Of a stretch of 64,000 bases of DNA, positions 35,863 to 47,816 are shown in pieces. Under the pieces are notes generated by a model, which saw only the letters and a program-made list of their open reading frames with translations, was not told the DNA's origin and did no database searches. This DNA is from Kappaphycus alvarezii (lineage: Eukaryota; Rhodophyta; Florideophyceae; Gigartinales; Solieriaceae). Numbering within the stretch: position 1 is the stretch's first letter; each line of letters opens with the position of its first letter. The position numbers and the translations under genes are program-made. The stretch covers positions 186,001 through 250,000 of the forward strand of contig NADL03000115.1 in assembly GCA_002205965.3 (NCBI GenBank), read 5' to 3'.

Positions 35863-37593
35863 TCAAAGCAAGTCAAAGAATTCAATAGGGCTTGAAACCC
35901 GTGATCTATCACTATTGGTGTGCTCCTCAGATCCGACCTGTGCGACGACATGATCCCATCGGAGTGCTCAAATGCCACCCACTGTTCGTCACCTACCGCG
36001 TCGCCACACAACCCCCACTTTCCGCCTCTTTTTCGGTTCCATCGCCATAGAAGCTGTCCATGTCTTTCACTCGTGGCCCAGCCCTACTACTTTGTGACTG
36101 GCGGAACCCCTTCGAACGAGTCTGCGCACCAGTTTGCGATTGCTCTTCAATTCCCACGAAAGCGCTTTCGACCCCGTGCCCTGGCACACTTGACGGGATA
36201 CATTGTGCATGACCTATCTCCCCTGAGATGAGCTGTGCATTTGTCAGCGCCTGGACTCCAATTCCCCCAAAAGTACCTCCGATCCCAAGCACATTCACAC
36301 CTGTCGAAACGGAATGTGCTTGACAGATATCCTTTGCCGGAATCTGTACATTAGTTTGCACTCGCACTCTCATTTCCCCCGACGCCCCTTCCACCTCATG
36401 TACGTGCGCATTAATCGGGACAGAATGGGTAATCTTTGCGCCGTTGTGCTTCTCACAGCTATTTGTTTCAGGAGCCAGCCTCCACTCATTTACCCCACGA
36501 CACCTGTCACCGCTCGAAATGAATGGATCGCGGGCTTGCAACCAGCAGAGACCTTCCAGGTGCTCATTCAATTCATCAAACTGTAATGGGTCAGCCATTT
36601 GAAGGATGCTATCTTCACTGGCGTTCATAAATGGATATGCACCCGCCCCTGACATTACATTTTCTGGTGATACATCACGCCCAAACGGTATCCCTTCCAA
36701 CCGAACATTCGGACTCAAACCTACACTGAGGCCCTTCCCACATCTCTCAAATAGTTCGTCCAAATCGCTTGCCTTCGACATCTTCATGCCGCTGCTACCA
36801 CCAATGTCTCGAGATTTGGATGGCGGACTCCCTGCTGCGGAATGTTTGAATCTCTTCTTTCCTCTTCGCTCGGGAGCAGTCATCGCAGGCTGTCCAGAAA
36901 ATGCCTTGTTCGAATCTGCCCTGCGATTTTCTGCGGCAATGTGGATCAGGTCGTTCGGACGCTTCTTTCGATTTGTCTGTATCTCGCCGCCATCGTTGGA
37001 TCCTCTCTTTGATTTCCCGCAAGGTCGACCAGATGAGCTTTCTTGCGCTGGAGTGGTACTGTGTTGGACTCGCAGGCTATTTTCCCGACCAGAACTTCTC
37101 TCTCTGCCTGTTTCCGGTTTCAGTTGCACAGCCGCTCCATCGTTATTTTTTTTCTGAGCGCTCGACCTCAATATGTCACTATTGCTCCGTCATGGTGGGC
37201 TCGAACATGATGAGCCATGGAGCTCCGCCATTTAAATTTTCTGTCGCAGTTCTCCATCGGACATTCGTAGGGCGTCTCCCCAGTGTGCAATCTCATGTGC
37301 ACTTTGAGATTAAAGGCCCTTCCAAATTGCTGCATACATCAAACAAACATTTCACTGTCAGTGGCTGCTCAACTACGGAAAATCAGAACTATTCGTCTCC
37401 CAGAAAGGTATGAAAGTGGAACCAGACGTTCAATGACTTTCGAACTTACCCGCTTGCAAGTGGGACAAACATTTTCTGTGAGTCTCGTACTCTCCCGAGA
37501 CTTCACGGCTCCAATGGTGGTTCTGTTCTGATTCTGTGCCTCAGAATCGACTCTTCCCAAGGATCCTGACTTTGCTTGAGGAATGCTAGCCAT
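35863..37593 (-). pseudogene. C2H2 zinc-finger gene, frameshifted copy (unit 4)
   Basis: Exon 1 37593-37450, exon 2 37329-35863. A missing C near 37188 ('gctccgtcatgg') shifts the frame at the end of finger 2. The rest is open for 392 codons (37171-35993). A missing C in the C-run near 36012 changes the last ~40 residues. Both lesions are in C-runs, where read errors are common. Asp/Ala at 'KASSG' is replaced by 'KAFSG'. Confidence 0.8.
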
Positions 37594-39200
37594 CGCTTTT
37601 TGCCGATTCCGGTGTAGCACAAATGAGTAGGTGGTGTGCCGACAGAGAAAGAGGTGGAGCTAGCACTGGTTCCCGAGGAAAGCATATATGTGGAGGTATT
37701 ATATATTCCAGTTTGATGCGGTCTGGACGCAAATTTCAGACCGTTCCTTTGAATAACTGTCAGTTCGAGAACGTCTATGAGTTTTGACGGTCTCCCTGGA
37801 TCTATTGATCCGGTGGACCATGTCACGCAATGCACAGTACCCGAGACCAACAAAAGCCTGTCCAGAAAACTCGTCTGAGCATCTCCCATTCAACGCGCAG
37901 ACGGTGTGGCCGTGTCTATACCATTTGTTGACTGGCACGACAAGACGTGTGACATTGAAAACCAGAAAGATTAGGCAGGTGCCTTGGAGCTGGTGGTTGC
38001 TCATCTTTTGGTGAGCGTAGAGGAACTGGTGGTTGACCGCTGTTTCTTTGGCAGTAATTGAAGCCGACTTTGATTTCAATTGATTTGAATATAAATGAAG
38101 TTTAGCTCGACGATTTCCTATCGTAACCGACATTGTCGAGATAGTTTTTGTGAGATAATTTTGCCATATTCTGAAGGAAAACTCTCGAACTTTTTGGGAG
38201 TGGTAAATTTGAGATTTTGACTAATTTAGCCTCCAAAAAACACTTGCAAGGTGGATCTTTTCGATGTCAGTCGCGGTAAAATTTTCTTAGTGTATGCAGA
38301 TAGCCACATGAAAAAAAGCTACGGATTTGCTGCCACTGCTGTCACGGTTGCTTTCAGTGGCAGTTATGTCCCCCACGCCTATGACGTTTCTGCAGCTTGA
38401 ACGTCACACAAGTCAGTAATGAAAGCTACGTGAGGTGAATCTAATGCATTAAACACCTCCAGTGGAGAAAGTTTTGGGTGTTTTTACTGTTGGTAGATAT
38501 ATTCGACCTAAACCACCAGTGGTGATGAATGATGAACAGCGATATAGGGCCCGAGAAAGTGAAAAGTTACTCTCCCTCTCTTACCTCTGCTCACTGCTAC
38601 AGGATGCGTACGTCTAGATCGCTGTTCTGCCTTCTTCAGTTTCACAAAATCTCTCAGCTACCGTTTGCTCCATATCGAACGCAAATCTTGTAACCACGAC
38701 GTTGGTTATCGGCTTATAATGTCGATAAACCTTTTATTAAGCGTATCGCAATCCTTTGATGATGAATGGGTTCGCTTTGCAACCATTCCACTGCGACACA
38801 ACCTTTTCCGCTGCATTTATTTTCCTCCTTTATGTCAGCATCTGGAACGATGTAGGCGGTCATGGGATGCTCTTTTGAGTTGACTGTGGTTTTCTGGAGT
38901 ACTTTTGGATAGAGTGAAACGTATCCTCCAAGAATAAAAGATTTAAACCTCCCAGCAACATAGATTATCGGAAAACATGTAAAATGAAAAAGGAGACCCT
39001 CAATGGGGTTACCACACACATGGGTTTGGGTCAATGACCTTACCGCATCTTCAGGCGAATTCCAGGAAAGGACTATCAGACTGGGAGTAGAAATGCTTGA
39101 CCAACTGTGGTTGAAACGTATAAAATTTTAAAGCACTTGAAGTTGGTTGGTTGGTTTCAGTTGTAAGTTATTATGGTATGTGTTTATAAGCTCGTATTCC
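37594..39200. other. Spacer between zinc-finger gene and copia, unit 4
   Basis: 144-codon minus ORF intact at 38133-37699; 106-codon minus ORF at 39034-38714. Nothing recognised. Confidence 0.5.
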
Positions 39201-39290
39201 CTCCCTCCAAAGGAATTCGGGTTGCGATAGTCATTCATTGAACGATACTCCACGTCGGATCACCCACTGTGCGACAGGGTGTGAAACGAT

Positions 39291-42010
39291 TCATTCATCA
39301 ATGATGCGGTTTAGTATCACGTTTTCTTTCACTTTGGTCAGTGAGTCTGCTGGATTGTATTTGCTACGAGTCCAACCTACATCACTGATCTTCAATTCAA
39401 TATAGAATTCTCTTATAGCGCGGATATCATTCATTGTTCGCTTCTCGTAGTGATGGTATTCTTTGAATGAAGTCGAAGAGGGACTTCGAGTCAGTGAACT
39501 TACGAATAGAATTGCTTTGAATGACGTTGAAGAAGGTCTTTGAGTGAGTGAGCATACGAGTAGGAATGGAGCGGTGTATTAATGTGTCCAGGTCGCATTT
39601 CACTGTGAGCGGGTAATCCATTGCTTCATTGAATGTGATTTTCTCGCCGCCAAGGACAGAGCAAGTGACTCGGCGAGATTCGTACGTGCTGAAATGCAGT
39701 ATGCTGCACTTGTCGTTTTTTATCGCAGAGGAGAATCTAGAACCCGAGTTGGGTGGGGTCCTGACTTTCTGCGAAGCTGCAATTGCTGTAAACGGGAAGG
39801 TAGATTGATGCAGGGTCAGGAGGGGACTACAAAATTCTACGATCAGAGTATTTGTGTCCTTGCCGGACGATTTTGCTGATTGCTTCTATGACAGACGGAC
39901 CAAAACGATTTTTTGTAATTTGAGATGTCTTATGCGCATGCAATGTCTGGTCCAGTGTGCAGGAGCCACTGAAGTTTTTAACGAAGAGGCCTGTATTCTC
40001 TGAAGGTTTCAGCCGTTGGCAAAGGTTTCAATGTGTTGAGGTGTTGTGATTGGTAGAGGTGGATTCTCACTGGTGTTGTTGATACTTGTATGCCGGCGAA
40101 GATGAATTTGTTCATGTCGCGTGGATCGGTTTCGAACTTTTGTTCTTTCATGTTCGTTGTGGCAAGGAATTTATTTGTACTAGCATGAAAGCTCTCCTTA
40201 ACGTAGTATCTAGATTATCCTTCGAGTTTTCTGTGTATTATTCTATAGAAAAGGCGGATATCCGGAGTGCATTGTTGCATCTCCAGGTCCTCGCAGAGGT
40301 GTGTGGTGGTAGTTGAGTCCCAATAGTCTCCTTTATCTACTATTCCGTATGGTGTTTTTAACAGTTTGAAGAGGTGATTTGAGTCCAGCTGTAGTTTTTG
40401 GGTTGTAATGATATAAAAATCTCGTAGCAGTTCACCTGTGGATTGTCAATACGCCTGAGTAACGTCCTGTAATCATATGCAGAAGCAGAATATAGCTGCG
40501 ATAGACATCACAATGCGTACGGAGCTGAGACGGAGCATGCAAGCGGGATGAATGAGATGGTCTAGGTCTTGATCGCCGAAACCTTTCACCGCACATCGTG
40601 CTTTATATAGCTCTTCGTTTGTGCATTTGTGTTTGATGGAGAGCACAAAACGACCTCTCATAATATTATCATCAGCCGGAAGCTCCTCCCGGAGCAAGAC
40701 CTCAAAAACATTTCGGTGCAGCAATCCCTGAATTTCATTTGATCGTGCAGCAGCAGAGCGGGGGTCCTTTTGGCGGGGATCGTTGGTGGTGATCACTTCG
40801 GTGAGATAAACACGAGCTTTGGTTGATGGATTCGCGACGGAGGACAGATATTAATTGATGTGCTGTAGTAAAGAGTTGCTATCGGCCTTGGAGACTGGCA
40901 TTGCTTGGTCAATAGAATATTTGGCCTCTTTGTCTTTGCGTTGCACCCATACTTGCTTTTATAGCACTTTCGTTACTTCGAACGGTCCTCTTCATTGCGT
41001 ATTGCTCCCCTGCCAGACATAAAAATGGTAGCCGGAGTGGATTATGTAGTTTGCTGCTGGGGAACTTGTTTGGCAAGTGTTTTTCATAAGCTGAACTTAT
41101 GCAGAGATGTCTGCCATCTCAATACGTTCAACATTCATCGCTCTCATGCGGTCTGCGTGTGACAAGAGGGATTTGGAGTGGGGATGGAAGCAAGGAATCA
41201 CGCGGAACACAAGGGTGGAGGGTTTCAAGCCTTCGAAACCCTGAGTGTCGTTCATTGCCTTGACCGAAAGCTGAACGGCAATGCCGTGATCGGCACCGGG
41301 AACATCCCCGGTAATATTATTGTAAACTCGCCCCAACGGGGCATGATAGCCTTCCCCACATCTTAGTACGTTGTGTGAGTAGACACCACACAGTTTGAGT
41401 TTGATTCCAGCGGACTTGGCGATGTTTTCAAATTCTTTTCCGGACAAGATTATGTCTTGGTCAACACTCATCTTTTCGGGGTAGCCGACATAAGTAGATA
41501 CTCAGCGCACTAAAAAGTAGTGCTAAATAGTCTGGACAGACTTGTCTGGGAGGAACATGGCGGAGTAAGAGTGGGTGGATGGTCCACCACATGCAAAACA
41601 GCGTTCCCTTGAATCCAAACGAGGTCAAGGGATATTTTATGGTTACAAATGCGCTTAAAGGGTGGAAAAGATACACGGAAACGATGTGGCCCTTTGTTGT
41701 ATTTGTTGAGAAGATTCAATTCTTGCCTGGTATAGAATATTGTTTTTCTGTCCTATGGCACGCACATGTGCCGCTAAAGTCTGGTAGTAGGAAATATAAA
41801 TTCGTAGCGACGAGTTTCGGGTACTTTTTCAATTTTGTCTGCTAATAGGCCGTGCTTATCCAGGATGTGCAGTCCAACGAGTAGTGGGGCATCGGCATCG
41901 CCAACATTTACATCGAAATTCAGAAACGAGTCTTCTGGAGGTTTAATACGTATAGTCGTTAACCCAATTCTGATAAAGACGTTGTAGCCGACGTTGAAGT
42001 TTTAGTCGGT
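39291..42010 (-). mobile_element. Degenerate Ty1/copia pol, copy E
   Basis: Protease tail about 42005-41830, integrase 41719-41097, RT N-part 40830-40473, RT C-part about 40230-39920, RNase H 39621-39291. The integrase stretch 41471-41097 is open for 124 codons. It keeps 'GEGYHAPLGRVYNNITGD', the counterpart of the integrase block containing the catalytic Glu ('ERYHAPL'); here the Glu is followed by Gly instead of Arg. Confidence 0.86.
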
Positions 42011-44140
42011 GTGCTGAAGCTTGACCTTCCCCTTCATCGCGGGGCAGAGATCCATTGGTTGAGTGAGCCCAATACATTACCGCTATGTACCAATGTCTAG
42101 GCAAGTGCCATTGAAATGGCAGGGTGAAGTAGTGAATTGCGTTATAGCCAAAACATCCGGCACAGATTTCAATATTCGCTCATAACTCAGAATCGATCAG
42201 CTCTGCCAAGAACCAGTTTATCAACTAGTGAAACAATCGTATTGATATTCGGCACCACTTCATTCGCGAGGCATTAGCAGCAAAGCAGACCCGGATATAT
42301 CACTGCAGAAATAAACATCATGGTTGCAATATTCTGAAAAAACCTTTGCTTCGATTCAAGTCAATGAAGTTTCGAAGTGATTTGGGCATATTCCTTCCTA
42401 GCCTTCCAAATTGGCAGTGAGCTGTTTTCAGATTGATGGGGCGCTACAGTGGCCAGTTCTAGTTCGAGGGGTCGTGTTAGTGCATTTATTTTCTGTTTTC
42501 TCTGCTGACAGCTTACAGATATGAAATGGGCTTACATACTTTAATTTAGCTTACTGTACAACTTAGAGCCGAGTGGATACGTTTATGTACTGTAAAGTGC
42601 TTTAAGCTCGAGCTGATATACTTTAGATAAGCTCAAGTAGGATTAGGGTTGGACTATCACCGTCGTCAACATAGATTCTGGAAACTTCCTTCAATCAAAC
42701 GGAAGCACCAGTCGGATCGCCTCGAGGTCCATATAGGCCCTGGGATCCCTACATCATCTGTCTTAGGGTAGCACTCCACCACTATCTCTCTTCTCAACTC
42801 TCTCTCTTGGTCATTTACTCTCCCTCTGCTTGCAATCCTCTTCTCTCTGTCTCTATCCGTTCTCCCTTGGTCTTCCTCGTTCAACTTTCCCTTAGCTATC
42901 CAACCGATATCGTCCCTTCTGAAAATTAATCTTCTGTATAAAAACATGGAAGCAGGGAAATCGAAAAGCCAGAAACATCATTGGAATTTTTTCTTTATTG
43001 ATAACCTTTTGGACTACATAATTGAGGATGTCATTATCAAGGAAATTAGGAAGGTCATTTTAGATGCGTTTGCGCGGTACGTGCTCGTCAATAAACAGGC
43101 CACTCGTGGAGAGTTTTAGAATGCTGCCATGTTAGAAAGTGAGGATGTTTTATCCAATATCAGATGAGCGAGAAATTCTACGTCACGTTTGTCAACCCAC
43201 TCGCCCCCTCTCGCTCTAGGATTCCAATCTTCAACCATCTTATTATTAGTCTAAATACCGCCTTGGCAAACTAGCAGGGCAGGTACCAAGGCTGTATTTC
43301 TGCATCGCCCTATAGGACCAGGCTACTACCCATTTCAATTCCTGCTCTTGGAGGATGGAACCTGGATCGATTTGCCGTAGTCACAGGCCTGGCAAAACTT
43401 GTCTCGAATAGAGCCATGGAACAATTGTCAAGAGCGATGTCGACTCTTTTACGACAGTATGCCGCGCTAGTGGTCTCCTCCAGTGAAGCATGTCTGTTGT
43501 CTGATCTCAACACATCTTTCCAGATGAAATGAAGACGTCTACTATCCCCTAGGGTACAAAACGCTAACCTTAAAAACTTCCCTGGTCTTCTCCCTACAAA
43601 GTGTCGCATTAACCACACCCCCTCTAACATCTTTCTAGGTCGCCATCATAAATTTGTTGCCTTTACCCTTTATCGCGGTGCATTCATGTGAACGGTTGTC
43701 TGGAAAACCATGGGATAGGTCGGAAATATCTTCCAACAGTAAAACACCCAAACGTTCCCCCTTCATGTGAACCGAGGCCACGTTACAAGAACCTAAATAC
43801 CGCGATATACTTCTACGTGTTTTACTGTACTTGAACTACCCCACTCAAACCCGCTGTTTTCTTGTACTTCACGAGTTGCATGCTCACGATCAGTCTGCAT
43901 TTGTGACAGCTATAAAGATCCACCACCACCATGTGACAGCTTGCCACCTGTCTACAGTAAGTGTAAGGTTCTTCGTATTACTCTTCTTACCGAATGCAAC
44001 TATCACTCTCCGATGTTATCTTGTAATTATTAAATTCCAAGTACTGCACTGTTTACTCACTACCGAAGACTGAAGTTGGTTCGAATTGAAAGTAAACAGA
44101 GGCAAGAGACATTCTTCAACAAGTCACCGCTACACATTTA
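42011..44140. other. Spacer between copia and zinc-finger gene, unit 5
   Basis: Holds the plus ORF at 42946-43119 and the full 106-codon minus ORF at 43630-43310. Nothing else recognised. Confidence 0.6.
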
Positions 44141-45873
44141 TCAAAGCAAGTCAAAGAATTCAATAGGGGCTTGAAACCCGTGATCTATCACTATTGGTGT
44201 GCTCCTCAGATCCGACCTGTGCGACGACATGATCCCATCGGAGTGCTCAAATGCCACCCACTGTTCGTCACCTACCGCGTCGCCACACAACCCCCCACTT
44301 TCCGCCTCTTTTTCGGTTCCATCGCCATAGAAGCTGTCCATGTCTTTCACTCGTGGCCCAGCCCTACTACTTTGTGACTGGCGGAACCCCTTCGAACGAG
44401 TCTGCGCACCAGTTTGCGATTGCTCTTCAATTCCCACGAAAGCGCTTTCGACCCCGTGCACTGGCACACTTGACGGGATACATTGTGCATGACCTATCTC
44501 CCCTGAGATGAGCTGTGCATTTGTCAGCGCCTGGACTCCAATTCCCCCAAAAGTACCTCCGATCCCAAGCACATTCACACCTGTCGAAACGGAATGTGCT
44601 TGACAGATATCCTTTGCCGGAATCTGTACATTAGTTTGCACTCGCACTCTCATTTCCCCCGACGCCCCTTCCACCTCATGTACGTGCGCATTAATCGGGA
44701 CAGAATGGGTAATCTTTGCGCCGTTGTGCTTCTCACAGCTATTTGTTTCAGGAGCCAGCCTCCACTCATTTACCCCACGACACCTGTCACCGCTCGAAAT
44801 GAATGGATCGCGGGCTTGCAACCAGCAGAGACCTTCCAGGTGCTCATTCAATTCATCAAACTGTAATGGGTCAGCCATTTGAAGGATGCTATCTTCACTG
44901 GCGTTCATAAATGGATATGCACCCGCCCCTGACATTACATTTTCTGGTGATACATCACGCCCAAACGGTATCCCTTCCAACCGAACATTCGGACTCAACC
45001 TACACTGAGGCCCTTCCCACATCTCTCAAATAGTTCGTCCAAATCGCTTGCCTTCGACATCTTCATGCCGCTGCTACCACCAATGTCTCGAGATTTGGAT
45101 GGCGGACTCCCTGCTGCGGAATGTTTGAATCTCTTCTTTCCTCTTCGCTCGGGAGCAGTCATCGCAGGCTGTCCAGAAGATGCCTTGTTCGAATCTGCCC
45201 TGCGATTTTCTGCGGCAATGTGGATCAGGTCGTTCGGACGCTTCTTTCGATTTGTCTGTATCTCGCCGCCATCGTTGGATCCTCTCTTTGATTTCCCGCA
45301 AGGTCGACCAGATGAGCTTTCTTGCGCTGGAGTGGTACTGTGTTGGACTCGCAGGCTATTTTCCCGACCAGAACTTCTCTCTCTGCCTGTTTCCGGTTTC
45401 AGTTGCACAGCCGCTCCATCGTTATTTTTTTTCTGAGCGCTCGACCTCAATATGTCACTATTGCTCCCGTCATGGTGGGCTCGAACATGATGAGCCATGG
45501 AGCTCCGCCATTTAAATTTTCTGTCGCAGTTCTCCATCGGACATTCGTAGGGCGTCTCCCCAGTGTGCAATCTCATGTGCACTTTGAGATTAAAGGCCCT
45601 TCCAAATTGCTGCATACATCAAACAAACATTTCACTGTCAGTGGCTGCTCAACTACGGAAAATCAGAACTATTCGTCTCCCAGAAAGGTATGAAAGTGGA
45701 ACCAGACGTTCAATGACTTTCGAACTTACCCGCTTGCAAGTGGGACAAACATTTTCTGTGAGTCTCGTACTCTCCCGAGACTTCACGGCTCCAATGGTGG
45801 TTCTGTTCTGATTCTGTGCCTCAGAATCGACTCTTCCCAAGGATCCTGACTTTGCTTGAGGAATGCTAGCCAT
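44141..45873 (-). pseudogene. C2H2 zinc-finger gene, single frameshift (unit 5)
   Basis: Exon 1 45873-45730, exon 2 45609-44141. One lesion only: 'ctcaaacct' has become 'ctcaacct' near 44997, between the basic region and the C-terminal half. The 45615-44995 stretch (fingers, basic clusters, acidic patch) and the 45022-44141 stretch (C-terminal half to the normal stop) are each open. The same lesion is present in unit 6, so it is more likely a real mutation copied with the unit than an independent error. Confidence 0.82.
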
Positions 45874-47459
45874 CGCTTTTTGCCGATTCCGGTGTAGCAC
45901 AAATGAGTAGGTGGTGTGCCGACAGAGAAAGAGGTGGAGCTAGCACTGGTTCCCGAAGAAAGCATTGTATGTGGAGGTATTATATATTCCAGTTTGATGC
46001 GGTCTGGACGCAAATTTCAGACCGTTCCTTTGAATAACTGTCAGTTCGAGAACGTCTATGAGTTTTGACGTCTCCCTGGATCTATTGATCCGGTGGACCA
46101 TGTCACGCAATGCACAGTACCCGAGACCAACAAAAGCCTGTCCAGAAAACTCGTCTGAGATCTCCCATTCAACGCGCAGACGGTGTGGCCGTGTCTATAC
46201 CATTTGTTGACTGGCACGACAAGACGTGTGACATTGAAAACCAGAAAGATTAGGCAGGTGCCTTGGAGCTGGTGGTTGCTCATCTTTTGGTGAGCGTAGA
46301 GGAACTGGTGGTTGACCGCTGTTTCTTTGGCAGTAATTGAAGCCGACTTTGATTTCAATTGATTTGAATATAAATGAAGTTTAGCTCGACGATTTCCTAT
46401 CGTAACCGACATTGTCGAGATAGTTTTTGTGAGATAATTTTGCCATATTCTGAAGGAAAACTCTCGAACTTTTTGGGAGTGGTAAATTTGAGATTTTTGA
46501 CTAATTTAGCCTCCAAAAAACACTTGCAAGGTGGATCTTTTCGATGTCAGTCGCGGTAAAATTTTCTTAGTGTATGCAGATAGCCACATGAAAAAAAGCT
46601 ACGGATTTGCTGCCACTGCTGTCACGGTTGCTTTCAGTGGCAGTTATGTCCCCCACGCCTATGACGTTTCTGCAGCTTGAACGTCACACAAGTCAGTAAT
46701 GAAAGCTACGTGAGGTGAATCTAATGCATTAAACACCACCAGTGGAGAAAGTTTTGGGTGTTTTTACTGTTGGTAGATATATTCGACCTAAACCACCAGT
46801 GGTGATGAATGATGAGCAGCGATATAGGGCCCGAGAAAGTGAAAAGTTACTCTCCCTCTCTTACCTCTGCTCACTGCTACAGGATGCGTACGTCTAGATC
46901 GCTGTTCTGCCTTCTTCAGTTTCACAAAATCTCTCAGCTACCGTTTGCTCCATATCGAACGCAAATCTTGTAACCACGACGTTGGTTATCGGCTTATAAT
47001 GTCGATAAACCTTTTATTAAGCGTATCGCAATCCTTTGATGATGAATGGGTTCGCTTTGCAACCATTCCACTGCGACACAACCTTTTCCGCTGCATTTAT
47101 TTTCCTCCTTTATGTCAGCATCTGGAACGATGTAGGCGGTCATGGGATGCTCTTTTGAGTTGACTGTGGTTTTCTGGAGTACTTTTGGATAGAGTGAAAC
47201 GTATCCTCCAAGAATAAAAGATTTAAACCTCCCAGCAACATAGGTTATCGGAAAACATGTAAAATGAAAAAGGAGACCCTCAATGGGGTTACCACACACA
47301 TGGGTTTGGGTCAATGACCTTACCGCATTTCAGGCGAATTCCAGGAAAGGGCTATCAGACTGGGAGTAGAAATGCTTGACCAACTGTGGTTGAAACGTAT
47401 AAAATTTTAAAGCACTTGAAGTTGGTTGGTTGGTTTCAGTTGTAAGTTATTATGGTATG
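45874..47459. other. Spacer between zinc-finger gene and copia, unit 5
   Basis: 144-codon ORF shifted by missing bases near 46070 and 46160 (open part 46412-46056); 106-codon minus ORF intact at 47314-46994. Confidence 0.5.
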
Positions 47460-47470
47460 TGTTATAAGCT

Positions 47471-47718
47471 ATTCTATCTCAACTAATCAAGCCGTCTTAA
47501 GTACCCGTCGAGTCCTAGCCTCAGAACCTTGCTGGTTAAGCCATGTCTTTTGCGTCGATGGTATCGGGTACTTGTAGAAAGGTAACTCTATATAAATCAG
47601 GCCCGTAATACGATGCTGTAGGTAGGGATAACTGTGCAGCTTTGGTATTCTACTTCGAAACAGTGGTTGAGGGACCGTGTTTGAAGTGAATATGACTGCG
47701 GACTAGGGGTCACTTCTT
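47471..47718 (-). repeat. Extra 248-bp segment, possible copia 3' LTR piece (unit 5)
   Basis: It is absent from units 1-4, where 'ataagct' joins directly to 'cgtattccctcc'. On the minus strand it follows the RNase H stop and a purine-rich run (GAAGGGAGGGAA, about 47725-47737). It then begins TGACCCC at 47713 and contains 'TGATTTATATAGAG', a TATA-like site. If the flanking TTATAACA is included, a TG...CA block of about 254 bp results (47713-47460). Position, size and TATA box fit a copia LTR, but no second LTR was found and no target duplication frames it. The LTR assignment is inference. Confidence 0.5.
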
Positions 47719-47816
47719 CGTATTCCCTCCCTTCAAAGGAATTCGGGTTGCGATAGTCATTCATTGAACGATACTCCACGTCGGATCACCCACTGTGCGA
47801 CAGGGTGTGAAACGAT

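Larger units (their letters stand above)
32224..40499. repeat. Array unit 4
   Basis: Full 8276-bp unit. It shares the 'ccctctgctt' (near 34550) and 'gagtttgcatgctc' (near 35595) variants with unit 3. Its zinc-finger copy has one deletion near 37188 and one near 36010. Confidence 0.93.
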
